From NCBI RefSeq assembly GCF_019203965.1, contig NZ_CP076448.1:1193001-1257000 (forward strand): a DNA stretch of 64,000 nucleotides. The letters run 5' to 3'. Within the stretch, counting starts at the first letter, position 1. Each line of letters begins with the position of its first letter. The notes under the pieces were generated by a model that ran no database searches, had not been told where the DNA came from, and saw only the letters and a program-made list of their open reading frames with translations. This DNA comes from Elioraea tepida. Its GTDB lineage: Bacteria; Pseudomonadota; Alphaproteobacteria; Acetobacterales; Acetobacteraceae. Both the position numbers and the translations under genes were made by a program. This document shows, piece after piece, positions 29,522 to 37,685 of this stretch.

Positions 29522-30226
29522 ATGATGCGTATCCTGTTGGTTGAAGACGAGCTGGTCGTTGCCCGTTCGGTCGCCGCTCTGCTCAGTGGCCACCGCATCA
29601 CCACCGACATCGTCGGCTCCGGCGAGGAGGGGCTCGACCATCTTCGCATTTACACCTACGACGCCGTGGTGCTCGACCGGATCCTGCCGGACATGGACGG
29701 GCTCGAGTTCGTCCGCCGCGTACGGACCGCGCGCATCACCACACCGATCCTGATGCTGTCGGGCCACGGCGACACCGCCACGCGTGTGAAGGGCATCACG
29801 CTCGGGGCGGACGATTTCCTGACCAAGCCGTTCGAGCCGCAAGAGCTGGTCGCCCGCCTGCTCGCGATCGTCAGACGCGCCTCCGGCTTCGCCGACCAGA
29901 CGCTCCGCGCCGGCCCGATCGAGATGGACCTCAAGTCGCAGGACTGCCGCGTGAATGGCCGCCCCGTGCACCTGACCGGCAAGGAGCAGGCGATCCTGCA
30001 ACTGATGATGACGCGCAAGGGCATGGTGCTGTCGAAGGAGGCGATCCTGACCCACCTCTACGGCGGCATGGACGAGCCGGAGATCAAGATCGTCGACGTG
30101 TTCGTCTGCAAGTTGCGCAAGAAGCTCGCCAACGCCGGAAGCCCGAACCTGATCGGAACGGTCTGGGGTCGCGGCTACATCCTGCGCGAGCCGAGCCCAA
30201 GCGAGTCCAGCGTCGCCGCCGCCTGA
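29522..30226 (+). CDS. ctrA: CtrA-type response regulator
   Basis: A 234-residue OmpR-class regulator. The receiver keeps the acidic pair, the phospho-acceptor Asp52 (VVLDRILPDMDG), the Ser in LMLSGHGD and the Lys in LTKPF. The winged-helix domain contains HLYGGMDEPEIKIVDVFVCK, cut to its core GGMDEPEIK, which is nearly specific to CtrA, and ends WGRGYILREP. The last residues are VAAA, like the Ala-Ala degron that targets Caulobacter CtrA to ClpXP. The receiver is divergent from textbook CtrA (for example LDRILPDMDG), so a CtrA paralogue is possible. Adjacent ATG codons at 29522 and 29525 make the exact start uncertain. Confidence 0.75.
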   Translation: MMRILLVEDELVVARSVAALLSGHRITTDIVGSGEEGLDHLRIYTYDAVVLDRILPDMDGLEFVRRVRTARITTPILMLSGHGDTATRVKGITLGADDFLTKPFEPQELVARLLAIVRRASGFADQTLRAGPIEMDLKSQDCRVNGRPVHLTGKEQAILQLMMTRKGMVLSKEAILTHLYGGMDEPEIKIVDVFVCKLRKKLANAGSPNLIGTVWGRGYILREPSPSESSVAAA

Positions 30227-30346
30227 GGCTCGAGCAGGCGCCAGCGCCCCTCGCCGCTCCGCCGGCAGCCGGCTCGTTCAGGGACGGGCCACCTGCCGGG
30301 GCTCGCCCACCGGGCGGGGTCGGGGACTGCCCATCCGGTCGCGGCA

Positions 30347-30379
30347 AGGCCGGGCGGCGAGGATCGCACCGCCCGGCCT
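30347..30379. terminator. Strong hairpin between converging genes
   Basis: AGGCCGGGCGG (30347-30357) pairs perfectly with CCGCCCGGCCT (30369-30379) across an 11-base loop. It lies between the ctrA-like stop and the end of the PEP-CTERM gene, which converge, so it could end both transcripts. There is no T-run on either side, so termination is inferred from position and stem strength. Confidence 0.4.
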
Positions 30380-30402
30380 GCCGTGGCCGTCGTGTCGTCC
30401 CG

Positions 30403-32192
30403 TCAGGCGCGGCGCCCACGCGCCACGCCGAGCATCAGGAGATCGACCGCGAACAGGGCGAGCGTGCCGGGCTCGGGCACCGACAGACGGGCGAGATACA
30501 CGCCGGCCCAACCGGTCTCCTCGCTCGCCATCGAGACGCTGATGGCAAGCTAGCCCTTGCGGAAGCCGTCACGCTCGATCGCGATGGCCGAGATCGGCAG
30601 CGGGTTGCCGAGCTCGCCCACGGCAAGGGGGGTCGACGAGCGTTCCCGCCATGCCCTCGCCCAGCACCTCGAAGGGGTTGACGCCTTCGCCGAGATCGAG
30701 GAACAGGCCGAACGCTGCCGCCGCTGCTTCGTCTTCTGGTTTTCTGTTTGACGCCTTCGCCGAGATCGAGGAACAGGCCGAACAGCGAGGCCCCGTCATC
30801 CCCGTCCGGCGTCTTCAGCGCCTTGAACGCGACGCGACCGGCGTCCTGCGCGATGAAGGCGGAGGCGCGCCACCGCGGCGGCTCGCCCTCGTCCTCTTCT
30901 TCGCCCCCGTCCGTTCCCGGCGGCCGGCCGGAGAAGGTCCAGAACAGGAAGTCCTGGTACGCATCGCCGGTTTCGGCGACCAGCGTGAGCTCGCCCGTCA
31001 CCACGTCCTTGACGAAGATCCCTTGGTGCAGCGGCACCTCGCGCGTCGTCGTGCCCGACCCGCCATCCGACTGGGCGATGCAGGCGGCGATGACAGCCGC
31101 GTTGCCCTCGCTTCCGCAGGTGAGGGTGACGGTGCGGGTCTCGGTTCCCCACGCCCCCCAGAAGGCGACGCGCCGGCCGTCGAACGACAAGGCCTCGCCG
31201 ATCCGGTTCAGAGTCGTGCCGCTCGGTGTGGTCACGCCCGGCACGGTCTCGCCGATGCCGACGAGGGTGGTGATCCCGGGTTGGCCGACACGGGCGAGGT
31301 AGATGCCGCCTTCGGTCGGCGCCTCCTCGTTGTCGAGGCCGGTGAAGACGATCTGCCCGGCGGCGGCCGAGGGCGGAGCGGTCGAGCCGAACACGGCCCC
31401 CGGCGCATTCGGGATCGCCTGCCCCGACCAGGCCACCGCGACCGGGGCTCCCGTGCCAGTGACGTCCCGGTAGGACACGCCCGTCTGCCCGGCACCGTCC
31501 ACCGTAGAGTTGCCCTTGAAGGCGATCAGGCCACCATCGAACGCGGCAGGCGACCTCGGAAACTGGTCAAACCGCACGCCCGCCGCGCCGCCGGCCGCCT
31601 CGGAAGGAACCAGGAACTGCGGAAAGCCGGCGATCACGGGCAGGTTCGACATGCCCGTCACAGCCGCGCCGCCGCCTGGCGTGGCATAGATCCCGGCGGT
31701 TCCGACCCGCGTCACGGTCTCCCCAGTGGTCGGGTCGATCACCTGCCACACCGGCTGGGATTGGCCGCGCGTGGCCGCGAGAAGCGACGAGCGGTCGATC
31801 CTCGCGAAGGCGGGGAACTCGTTGAAGGTCGCGCCCGTGTTGTTCGGCTGCGGCACGAGCTGGTTCCGCTCGACGATGACGCCGACCGGACCCAGCGTCG
31901 CCATGTCGCGCGAGAACACGAAGGTGATCGGCTCGCCCGCCTGCTGGCCGCCGCGCGTGCGGGCGCGGAAGACGACGACGGCGTCGTCGTTCACCGAGGG
32001 CGGGCTGTAGCTGTTGAACAGCCGCGTGCTCTCGGGACTGGCGAAGCCGTTGTTGACAACCGTTTCCCAGGTCAGCGGTGACGCCGCCGCCGGCAGCGCG
32101 CCGGCTGCGAGGCCGATCGCGAGAGCGCCTGCCACAGGGCGTCTCGCGGAACGGTGCCACACGTCTCGGGAATTCGCGGTGCGAACGATCAT
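30403..32192 (-). pseudogene. PEP-CTERM exported protein, multiply interrupted
   Basis: The N-terminal 470 or so codons form one frame: a signal peptide (LAIGLAAGALPAAASPL), then a repetitive beta-rich domain with no enzyme motif. Near the C-terminus the frame is broken three times. A 70-base repeat-flanked insert (30677-30782) shifts the frame, one extra C in a six-C run (30627-30632) shifts it again, and TAG at 30550-30552 stops it. Beyond these the original end is readable in the third frame: SVPEPGTLALFAVDLLML followed by GVARGRRA, a clear PEP-CTERM sorting signal. Such proteins are sorted by EpsH-type exosortase to the cell surface or exopolysaccharide. As sequenced, the product lacks its anchor. 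Confidence 0.8.
30677..30782. repeat. 36-bp direct repeat flanking a 34-bp spacer
   Basis: Bases 30677-30712 and 30747-30782 are identical (36 bp, beginning TTGACGCCTTCGCC). The copies are offset by 70 bases, which is not a multiple of three. Both encode FGLFLDLGEGV in the PEP-CTERM gene. Removing one repeat plus the spacer restores the reading frame, so this looks like a recent local duplication. Confidence 0.85.
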
Positions 32193-32200
32193 ACCCCTCT

Positions 32201-32218
32201 CTTCCCTTCTTAGGGAAG
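32201..32218 (-). promoter_or_regulatory. Hairpin overlapping the PEP-CTERM gene ribosome-binding site
   Basis: CTTCCCT (32201-32207) and AGGGAAG (32212-32218) form a perfect 7-bp stem with a 4-base loop. On the minus strand its 3' arm AGGGAAG is part of the purine-rich AGGGAAGAGAGGGG that lies directly before ATG 32192. Folding would hide part of the ribosome-binding site. Confidence 0.35.
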
Positions 32219-32310
32219 TTTAACATCTGAAGGTTACGATGGGGTGGAGGCCTTCTCACGCTCCACCCCGACGTCCTCTTATCTCCGCCCCGCACCGCTG
32301 CGCGGCGCAA

Positions 32311-32445
32311 ACCCGGGCCCTGGGCCAGCGCCAGGACCGGGGCCAGCGCCGGGAGCGGGACCGATGCTGGACCGCGGGCCCGGGCCAGTTCCGGGCCCCG
32401 GGCCGAGGCCGCGGCCAGCCCCCGCCCGCAGGACCGGGCCAACGT
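32311..32445. repeat. Low-complexity GGGCC-rich tract
   Basis: Degenerate repeats of GGGCCAG, GCGCCAGG and CGGGCC over about 135 bases. No exact unit length is kept. It lacks a coding signal other than Pro-Gly strings. Confidence 0.5.
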
Positions 32446-32732
32446 TGCGCCCCTTCACGCTGCGTGAGCGCCTCGCCGCGCTGCTGCGGCCCCGCCTGGC
32501 GTGGCGGCACACCCTGGGCGAAGGCAGAAGCGGGAAGGGCAGGGAACCTCAGGGCGAGCAGCGTGCGTCGTTTCGCGCCGTTCGTCCTCTGTCTTGCAAG
32601 CGTCTGCGGCGGGTTCGATCTCGCGCCGAGAAGCTTCGCTTGTTCCGACCGTCAAAGGCGATGACCCAGATCAGAACATAGCGGTCAAACGGACGGCCAG
32701 GCGCGATCAGGTGCCGCAACATCCAGCGCCGT

Positions 32733-33203
32733 TCAGGGCCGCCAGGGCCGGTGATAGGGGTGGCCGCGGGCGAGCGCGTCAGCGCGATACAGGGCCTCGG
32801 CGAGCATCGCGCGCACGAGCAGGTGCGGCCAGGTGTGCGGCCCCAGGCTCATCACATGCGCCGCGCGGTCGAGCACGGAGCGGTCGAGCCCCTCCGCCCC
32901 GCCGATCACGAAAGCGACCGTCCGCCCCGCCTCGCGCCAGCGCGCAAGCCGCCGCGCGAACGCCTCCGTTCCCTCCGCCACGCCGCTCTGATCGAGCGCG
33001 ACCAGAACCGCCCTCTCCGGCACGGCGGCGAGGATGGCGGTGGCCTCGCGTCGGCGCACCTCGGCGGCATCGCCCTTTCCCTCGGCGATCTCGATCAGCT
33101 GAAGCGACGGTCGCAGCCGGGCGGCATAGCGCGCGAAGAGTGCCGCCTCGGGCGAGGCAGGGGAAGCGCGGCCGACGGCGATGACGGCAAGGCGTGCGGG
33201 CAT
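32733..33203 (-). CDS. rlmH: 23S rRNA (pseudouridine-1915-N3)-methyltransferase RlmH
   Basis: A 156-residue SPOUT-class methyltransferase. [28 protein letters not shown] and [19 protein letters not shown], ending GHPYHRP, are the conserved RlmH stretches, including the knotted SAM site. It methylates pseudouridine 1915 in helix 69 of 23S rRNA. Its usual neighbour rsfS is not in the window. Divergent from the DUF952 gene, with a 47-base gap. Confidence 0.92.
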   Translation of the reverse strand: MPARLAVIAVGRASPASPEAALFARYAARLRPSLQLIEIAEGKGDAAEVRRREATAILAAVPERAVLVALDQSGVAEGTEAFARRLARWREAGRTVAFVIGGAEGLDRSVLDRAAHVMSLGPHTWPHLLVRAMLAEALYRADALARGHPYHRPWRP

Positions 33204-33250
33204 CGACGCGAGTGTTGCCTTCTCGCCCCCGCCGGTCGAGAACCGACGCG

Positions 33251-33607
33251 ATGGAACGGTTGATCTACACCCTTGTGCGCGCCGCCGAGTGGCAGGAAGC
33301 GGAACGGCTCGGCCGTTACGACGGCAGCGCGGATGACCGGCGCGACGGGTTCCTGCACTTCTCCACCGCCGCCCAGGTGCGCGCCTCGGCCGCCAAGCAC
33401 CGCGCCGGCGTGGCGGACCTGTTGCTTGTCGCGGCGGATGCCTCGGCGCTCGGCGAGGCGCTCCGGTTCGAGCCCGCCGCGGGCGGCAAGCGGCCGGGCC
33501 TGTTTCCGCATCTCTACGGCCCGCTGCCGCTGTCTGCCGTCCGCTCCGTCACGCCGCTGCCGCTCGGCGAGGACGGTCTGCACGTGTTTCCCACCGAGAT
33601 CCCGTGA
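33251..33607 (+). CDS. DUF952 protein
   Basis: A 118-residue protein. [39 protein letters not shown] and [13 protein letters not shown] are the standard DUF952 motifs. The fold resembles a small ligand-binding domain and its function is not established. ATG 33251 is chosen to give the usual short N-terminus (MERLIYTL). It is followed by the rpsA leader. Confidence 0.85.
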   Translation: MERLIYTLVRAAEWQEAERLGRYDGSADDRRDGFLHFSTAAQVRASAAKHRAGVADLLLVAADASALGEALRFEPAAGGKRPGLFPHLYGPLPLSAVRSVTPLPLGEDGLHVFPTEIP

Positions 33608-33668
33608 GCGCGCCGCCGCGCCATCTGCGGCAAGACACCGTTCCGCTCGCTCCGGGTGACGCGACGCG

Positions 33669-33698
33669 CTTGACTTTCGCAGCCGCACGCCGTTTCTC
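33669..33698 (+). promoter_or_regulatory. rpsA: Candidate rpsA promoter
   Basis: CTTGAC at 33669-33674 is a near-perfect alphaproteobacterial -35. A weak -10 (TTTCTC, 33693-33698) lies at the right distance. A start near 33705 would give a leader of about 225 bases covering all the hairpins below. Confidence 0.3.
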
Positions 33699-33741
33699 CC
33701 CCCCAGGGTGCGCGCGCGGGCCGAAGCCCGTAGCGCGCCGA

Positions 33742-33908
33742 GGCGTTGGTATCGTCCGACGCCGCGGGCCGCGACCCGGCCCGATTGAGGCAACCGGCCC
33801 CGGGGCACACCCCGGGGCAAGCCGTGTCCGTCGCAGCCGCAGCCGAAGGGCGCGGCGCACGGGGGCGCAAGCCCCGCCAGAGGGCCCGACAACGGTCGGG
33901 CTGGCGGG
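33742..33908 (+). promoter_or_regulatory. Structured rpsA 5' leader, possible autoregulatory RNA
   Basis: Consecutive stems are: GGCGTTGG/CCGACGCC (33742-33763, one G-U pair); CGGGCC/GGCCCG (33765-33783); GCCCCGGGG/CCCCGGGGC with a CACA loop (33797-33818); GGGGC-GCAA-GCCCC with a GNRA tetraloop (33862-33875); and CCCGCCAG/CTGGCGGG (33873-33880 with 33901-33908), which encloses a second stem GCCCGAC/GTCGGGC (33884-33901). The GNRA stem and the last long stem share bases 33873-33875, so they exclude each other. The last stem ends 22 bases before the ATG, next to GAAGGAAGA. S1 represses its own translation in other bacteria. Confidence 0.45.
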
Positions 33909-33930
33909 TTCGAAGGAAGACCAACAGAAC

Positions 33931-35646
33931 ATGGCCCAAACTGCACCCGCTCCCTCGACGGAGGATTTCGCGTCCCTGCTCGAGGCGACGCTCGGCAAGG
34001 ACAGCGGCTTCGACGGGAGCGTGATCACGGGACGGGTGGTCCGGATCGACGGCGACGTCGCTGTCGTCGATGTCGGCCTCAAGTCCGAGGGCCGCATCCC
34101 GCTGAAGGAGTTTGCTCCGCCCGGCCAGAAGCCAGAAGTGAAGCCCGGCGATCTCGTCGAGGTCTATGTCGATCGCTACGAGGACCGCGACGGCACGATC
34201 ATCCTCTCGCGCGAGAAGGCACGACGCGAGGAGGCCTGGACCAATCTCGAGAAGGCCTATGCCGCCCAGGCGCGCGTCACCGGCGTCATCTTCGGGCGCG
34301 TCAAGGGCGGCTTCACCGTCGATCTCGGCGGCGCGGTCGCCTTCCTTCCCGGCAGCCAGGTCGACATCCGCCCGGTGCGCGATGTCGGGCCGCTGATGGG
34401 AACGCCGCAGCCCTTCCTGATCCTCAAGATGGACCGCGCCCGCGGCAACATCGTCGTCTCCCGCCGCGCCGTGCTTGAGGAGACGCGCGCCGAACAGCGC
34501 GCCGAGCTCGTCCAGGGGCTCAAGGAAGGGATGATCCTCGACGGCGTGGTGAAGAACATCACCGACTATGGCGCCTTCGTCGATCTCGGCGGCGTCGACG
34601 GCCTGTTGCATGTCACCGACATCGCCTGGCGGCGGATCAACCATCCCTCCGAGGCGCTCCAGGTTGGCCAGACGGTGAAGGTGCAGGTGATCCGCTTCAA
34701 CCAGGACACGCAGCGGATCAGCCTCGGCATGAAGCAGCTCCAGGCCGATCCATGGGAGGGTGTCGCCGCGAAATATCCCGTGGGCGCCAAGTATGTCGGC
34801 CGCGTCACCAACATCACCGACTATGGCGCCTTCGTCGAGCTCGAGCCCGGGGTCGAGGGCCTCGTGCATGTGAGCGAGATGTCCTGGACCAAGAAGAACG
34901 TCCACCCGGGCAAGATCGTCTCGACCTCGCAAGAAGTCGAGGTGATGGTGCTCGACGTCGACCCGGTGAAGCGCCGGATCTCGCTCGGCCTCAAGCAGTG
35001 CCTGCGCAACCCGTGGGAGGCGTTCCTCGACGAGCACCCGATCGGCTCGACCGTGTCAGGCGAGGTGCGCAACATCACCGAGTTTGGGCTGTTCATCGGC
35101 CTGCCCGGCGACATCGATGGCATGGTCCACCTCTCCGACCTCTCATGGGACGAGCCGGGCGAGCAGGCGATCCAGAAGTACAAGAAGGGCGACGTTGTCG
35201 AGGCGAAAGTGCTCGACGTCGATGTCGAGAAGGAACGGATCTCGCTCGGCATCAAGCAGCTCACGGCTGACCCTGCCGCCGGCGTGATGGACCGGATGAT
35301 CAAGGGCTCGATCGTCACCTGCGTGGTCACGGCGGTGCAGCCGAACGGCATCGAGGTGAAGGTGGACGACGCGGTCACCGGCTTCATCCGCAAGTCCGAG
35401 CTGTCGCGCGACCGGCAGGACCAGCGGCCCGACCGGTTCGGCGTCGGCGACCGGGTGGATGCCAAGATCATGTCGGTCGACCGCCAGACGCGGCGGCTGA
35501 CGCTCTCGATCAAGGCGCGCGAGGTGGAGGAGGAGAAGACGGCGATGGCCGAGTTCGGCTCCTCCGACAGCGGCGCCTCGCTCGGCGACATCCTCGGCGC
35601 CGCGATCCGCCGGCGCAACCAAATGGCCGCCGAAGGCAAGGAGTGA
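33931..35646 (+). CDS. rpsA: 30S ribosomal protein S1
   Basis: A 571-residue protein with six S1 RNA-binding repeats. Clear copies are GVVKNITDYGAFVDLGGVDG, RVTNITDYGAFVELEPGVEG and GEVRNITEFGLFIGLPGDID. Each repeat ends in an R-I-S-L-G-x-K motif. S1 binds mRNA leaders and helps start translation on messages with weak ribosome-binding sites. ATG 33931 follows GAAGGAAGA by about 10 bases. The tail after residue 545 is acidic and then basic, as in other alphaproteobacteria. Confidence 0.97.
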   Translation: MAQTAPAPSTEDFASLLEATLGKDSGFDGSVITGRVVRIDGDVAVVDVGLKSEGRIPLKEFAPPGQKPEVKPGDLVEVYVDRYEDRDGTIILSREKARREEAWTNLEKAYAAQARVTGVIFGRVKGGFTVDLGGAVAFLPGSQVDIRPVRDVGPLMGTPQPFLILKMDRARGNIVVSRRAVLEETRAEQRAELVQGLKEGMILDGVVKNITDYGAFVDLGGVDGLLHVTDIAWRRINHPSEALQVGQTVKVQVIRFNQDTQRISLGMKQLQADPWEGVAAKYPVGAKYVGRVTNITDYGAFVELEPGVEGLVHVSEMSWTKKNVHPGKIVSTSQEVEVMVLDVDPVKRRISLGLKQCLRNPWEAFLDEHPIGSTVSGEVRNITEFGLFIGLPGDIDGMVHLSDLSWDEPGEQAIQKYKKGDVVEAKVLDVDVEKERISLGIKQLTADPAAGVMDRMIKGSIVTCVVTAVQPNGIEVKVDDAVTGFIRKSELSRDRQDQRPDRFGVGDRVDAKIMSVDRQTRRLTLSIKAREVEEEKTAMAEFGSSDSGASLGDILGAAIRRRNQMAAEGKE

Positions 35647-35818
35647 GCGGCCCTCCCCGGCCGGGCGCGGAGCGGACGCAGGCACGGGCAGACGGGCGCG
35701 GACACAGGGGCGGCGCGGCGGATGCGGAGACGGGCGGCGGCCTGAAGCGGGCGCCGCCCGCCTTGCGCCGCCGAACCGCACGTGACGCCGCGCCTGCTCT
35801 CGTGCATATCGTGCGCCG

Positions 35819-36757
35819 ATGGCGCTCGAAACCGACCTCCTGATCGACCGGCGACGGCTCAAACGCAGCCTCGCCGTCTGGCGCGTTGTCGCCCTCCTCG
35901 CAGTGCTCGCGGCCATCGGCCTTGTCGCGTCCGAGACGAGGGAGGCGCGGTCTCTGCTCGGCGGCTCGGTGGCGCGGCTGACCGTCACCGGCCTCATCGC
36001 CGAGGATCGGGAGCGTGACGAGGCGCTGCTCCGGGTGGCGGAGGACGGCTCGGTCCGGGCGCTGATCGTCGCGATCGACAGCCCGGGCGGAACGGTCTCG
36101 GGCGGCGAGGCGCTGCATCGCGCTCTCGCCAAGGTGGCGGAGCGCAAGCCGGTGGTCGCCGTCCTCAGGGGCACCGCTGCCTCGGCCGGCTACATGGTGG
36201 CTCTGCCGGCGGCCAGGATCTTCGCCCGCGAGGCCACCGTGACGGGCTCGATCGGCGTGATCCTGCAGACGGTCGAGTTCGCCGGCCTGCTCGAACGCCT
36301 CGGCATACGCGCCGAGGCGCTCACCTCCGGCGCGCTGAAGGATCAGCCCTCGCCCTTCCGCCCGCTCACGCCGGAAGGCCGCGCCGCGCTCGAGGCGGTG
36401 GTGCAGGACCTCTACGCCCAGTTCGTCGCCATGGTCGCCGCGGGGCGGCGGATGGAGCCTGAGCGGGTGCGCGCGCTCGCCGACGGGCGCGTGTTCACCG
36501 GCCGCCAGGCGCTCGCCGAGGGGCTCGTCGATGCGATCGGCGGCGAGGCGGAGGCGCGCGCGTGGCTTGCCGCCGAGAAGGGCGTTCCCGCGAGCCTGCC
36601 CATTCGCGAGATCGCCCCCGACGAGGCTGGCCGGCTGCTTCCGCGCCTCGTGCGGGAGACAAGAAAAGCCCTTGTTTCAGAACGGCTTAGCCTTGACGGC
36701 CTGATGGCCGTCTGGCACCCTTCCCTGATCGGGGCGGCACGGGGGGGCGGCGAATGA
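35819..36757 (+). CDS. sppA: Signal peptide peptidase SppA
   Basis: A 312-residue membrane serine protease of the short (single-domain) type. One N-terminal membrane helix ([15 protein letters not shown]) is followed by the ClpP-like fold: [15 protein letters not shown], the nucleophile Ser in [24 protein letters not shown], and the general-base Lys in [13 protein letters not shown]. It clears cleaved signal peptides from the inner membrane. Its TGA overlaps the ATG of ihfB. Confidence 0.93.
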   Translation: MALETDLLIDRRRLKRSLAVWRVVALLAVLAAIGLVASETREARSLLGGSVARLTVTGLIAEDRERDEALLRVAEDGSVRALIVAIDSPGGTVSGGEALHRALAKVAERKPVVAVLRGTAASAGYMVALPAARIFAREATVTGSIGVILQTVEFAGLLERLGIRAEALTSGALKDQPSPFRPLTPEGRAALEAVVQDLYAQFVAMVAAGRRMEPERVRALADGRVFTGRQALAEGLVDAIGGEAEARAWLAAEKGVPASLPIREIAPDEAGRLLPRLVRETRKALVSERLSLDGLMAVWHPSLIGAARGGGE

Positions 36758-37077
36758 CGCGATCGGAACTGATTGCCGAACTGGCGCGGCGCAACCCGCA
36801 CCTGATGCAGCGCGACGTCGAAGCGATCATCACGACCGTGTTCGACGAGATCGTCGCCGCGCTCGCTGCCGGAAACCGCGTCGAGCTGCGCGGCTTCGGC
36901 GCCTTCTCGGTGAAGAAGCGCGATGCCCGGACGGGGCGCAACCCGCGCACGGGCGAGGCCGTCGCGGTCGCCGAGAAGCTCGTGCCGTTCTTCAAGGCGG
37001 GCAAGGAGCTCCGCGAGCGGCTGAACCGCGGCACGGGCGGGGGCGGGCGAAGCGCCCGCGCCCAGGCGACGGGCTGA
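36754..37077 (+). CDS. ihfB: Integration host factor subunit beta
   Basis: A 107-residue DNABII protein. [17 protein letters not shown] begins the helical dimer body. [20 protein letters not shown] with RNPRTGEAV carries the beta-arm and its tip proline. The lysine/serine tail ([15 protein letters not shown]) is an extension. IHF-beta pairs with IhfA to bend DNA. It overlaps sppA as ATGA and is followed by lapA, the usual alphaproteobacterial order. Confidence 0.95.
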   Translation: MTRSELIAELARRNPHLMQRDVEAIITTVFDEIVAALAAGNRVELRGFGAFSVKKRDARTGRNPRTGEAVAVAEKLVPFFKAGKELRERLNRGTGGGGRSARAQATG

Positions 37078-37088
37078 GGGGGCGCGAG

Positions 37089-37418
37089 ATGCGGGCGTCC
37101 TGGCTCGTCACCATCCCCCTCGCGGCGCTGCTCGTTCTGTTTGCCGTCTCCAACACCGAGGTGGTGCGGCTGAAGCTCTGGCCGTTCGACCACACGGCCG
37201 ATCTACCGCTGTCGGTGGCCGTGCTCGGCGTCTCGGCGGTGGCCTTCCTGTTCGGCGCAACCGTCGCCTGGATGGCCGGATTGCCCGCGCGGATGCGCGC
37301 GCGGCGGCTCGAGAACACGGCGAACGCTCTCCGCGCCGAGGTCGAAGAGCTGAAGAAGGCGCTCGCGCGCGCGCCCACACCTGCGGAGAAACCGGCCGGG
37401 GCTCTCGCCCGGCGCTGA
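37089..37418 (+). CDS. lapA: LapA-family (DUF1049) membrane protein
   Basis: A 109-residue protein with two N-terminal membrane helices (LVTIPLAALLVLFAVSNTE and LSVAVLGVSAVAFLFGA), then a cytoplasmic coiled helix with Leu and Glu heptads (LENTANALRAEVEELKKAL). In E. coli LapA is a small inner-membrane partner of LapB in LPS control. Whether that holds here is inference. It follows ihfB by 11 bases. Confidence 0.85.
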   Translation: MRASWLVTIPLAALLVLFAVSNTEVVRLKLWPFDHTADLPLSVAVLGVSAVAFLFGATVAWMAGLPARMRARRLENTANALRAEVEELKKALARAPTPAEKPAGALARR

Positions 37419-37555
37419 CCGCCCCGTTGGGCGCCCCCACCTGCCGTCACGCGCAATCGCGTCGAAGGGACTGATGGAGGCGATCCTTCGCACCGCTCGG
37501 CCCGTCGACGAGCGGTTTGTCAGGGCGGGATCGCCGGTGGCCGCAGAACGGGCAC

Positions 37556-37584
37556 TTGGCGCCGCCTGCCGCGGGTGCTAGAGC
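37556..37584 (+). promoter_or_regulatory. Candidate pyrF promoter
   Basis: TTGGCG (37556-37561) and TAGAGC (37579-37584) lie 17 bases apart, about 100 bases before the pyrF ATG. Both elements are weak matches to consensus. Located in the 267-base gap after lapA, which otherwise holds nothing I can support. Confidence 0.3.
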
Positions 37585-37685
37585 TGCCGCTGTACGGCTC
37601 ACATCAGCCCCGCATGGGTGGAGCGGTTCGAAGCGACGGAAGCGACCGCCTTTCACCCCCGCGCAGCCCGCTTGAGCGACGGTGC

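Larger units (their letters stand above)
32193..32732. other. 540-bp region without a convincing gene
   Basis: The gap lies upstream of the PEP-CTERM gene and downstream of rlmH. Bases 32311-32445 are low-complexity, built from degenerate GGGCC/GCGCC units, and encode only Gly-Pro/Ala-Pro strings in open frames on both strands. Bases 32193-32240 are A/T-richer and hold a hairpin near the PEP-CTERM ribosome-binding site. The rest (32446-32732) has open frames of normal shadow type with no recognisable product. The end of rlmH is at 32733. Confidence 0.5.
33608..33930 (+). other. 323-bp leader region upstream of rpsA
   Basis: No gene is supported here. The usual alphaproteobacterial neighbour cmk is absent. 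The region carries a -35-like CTTGAC at 33669-33674 and then a chain of stable inverted repeats up to the rpsA ribosome-binding site, annotated separately. Open frames across it are continuations of the rpsA frame without conserved residues. Confidence 0.5.

Noticed and set aside
30677-30782. Two 36-bp repeats with a 34-bp spacer, the size of a CRISPR unit
   Set aside because: Only two copies, both encoding FGLFLDLGEGV inside a protein gene, and no cas gene nearby. A local duplication explains it.
32244-32681. Open frames of over 130 codons in the gap after the PEP-CTERM gene
   Set aside because: They read Pro-Gly/Ala-Pro strings and then basic, arginine-rich sequence, with no ribosome-binding site or family match.
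37447-37602. Minus-strand 51-codon frame with KCPFCGHRR, a possible small zinc protein
   Set aside because: Only one CxxC pair, no ribosome-binding site, and it overlaps the likely pyrF promoter.
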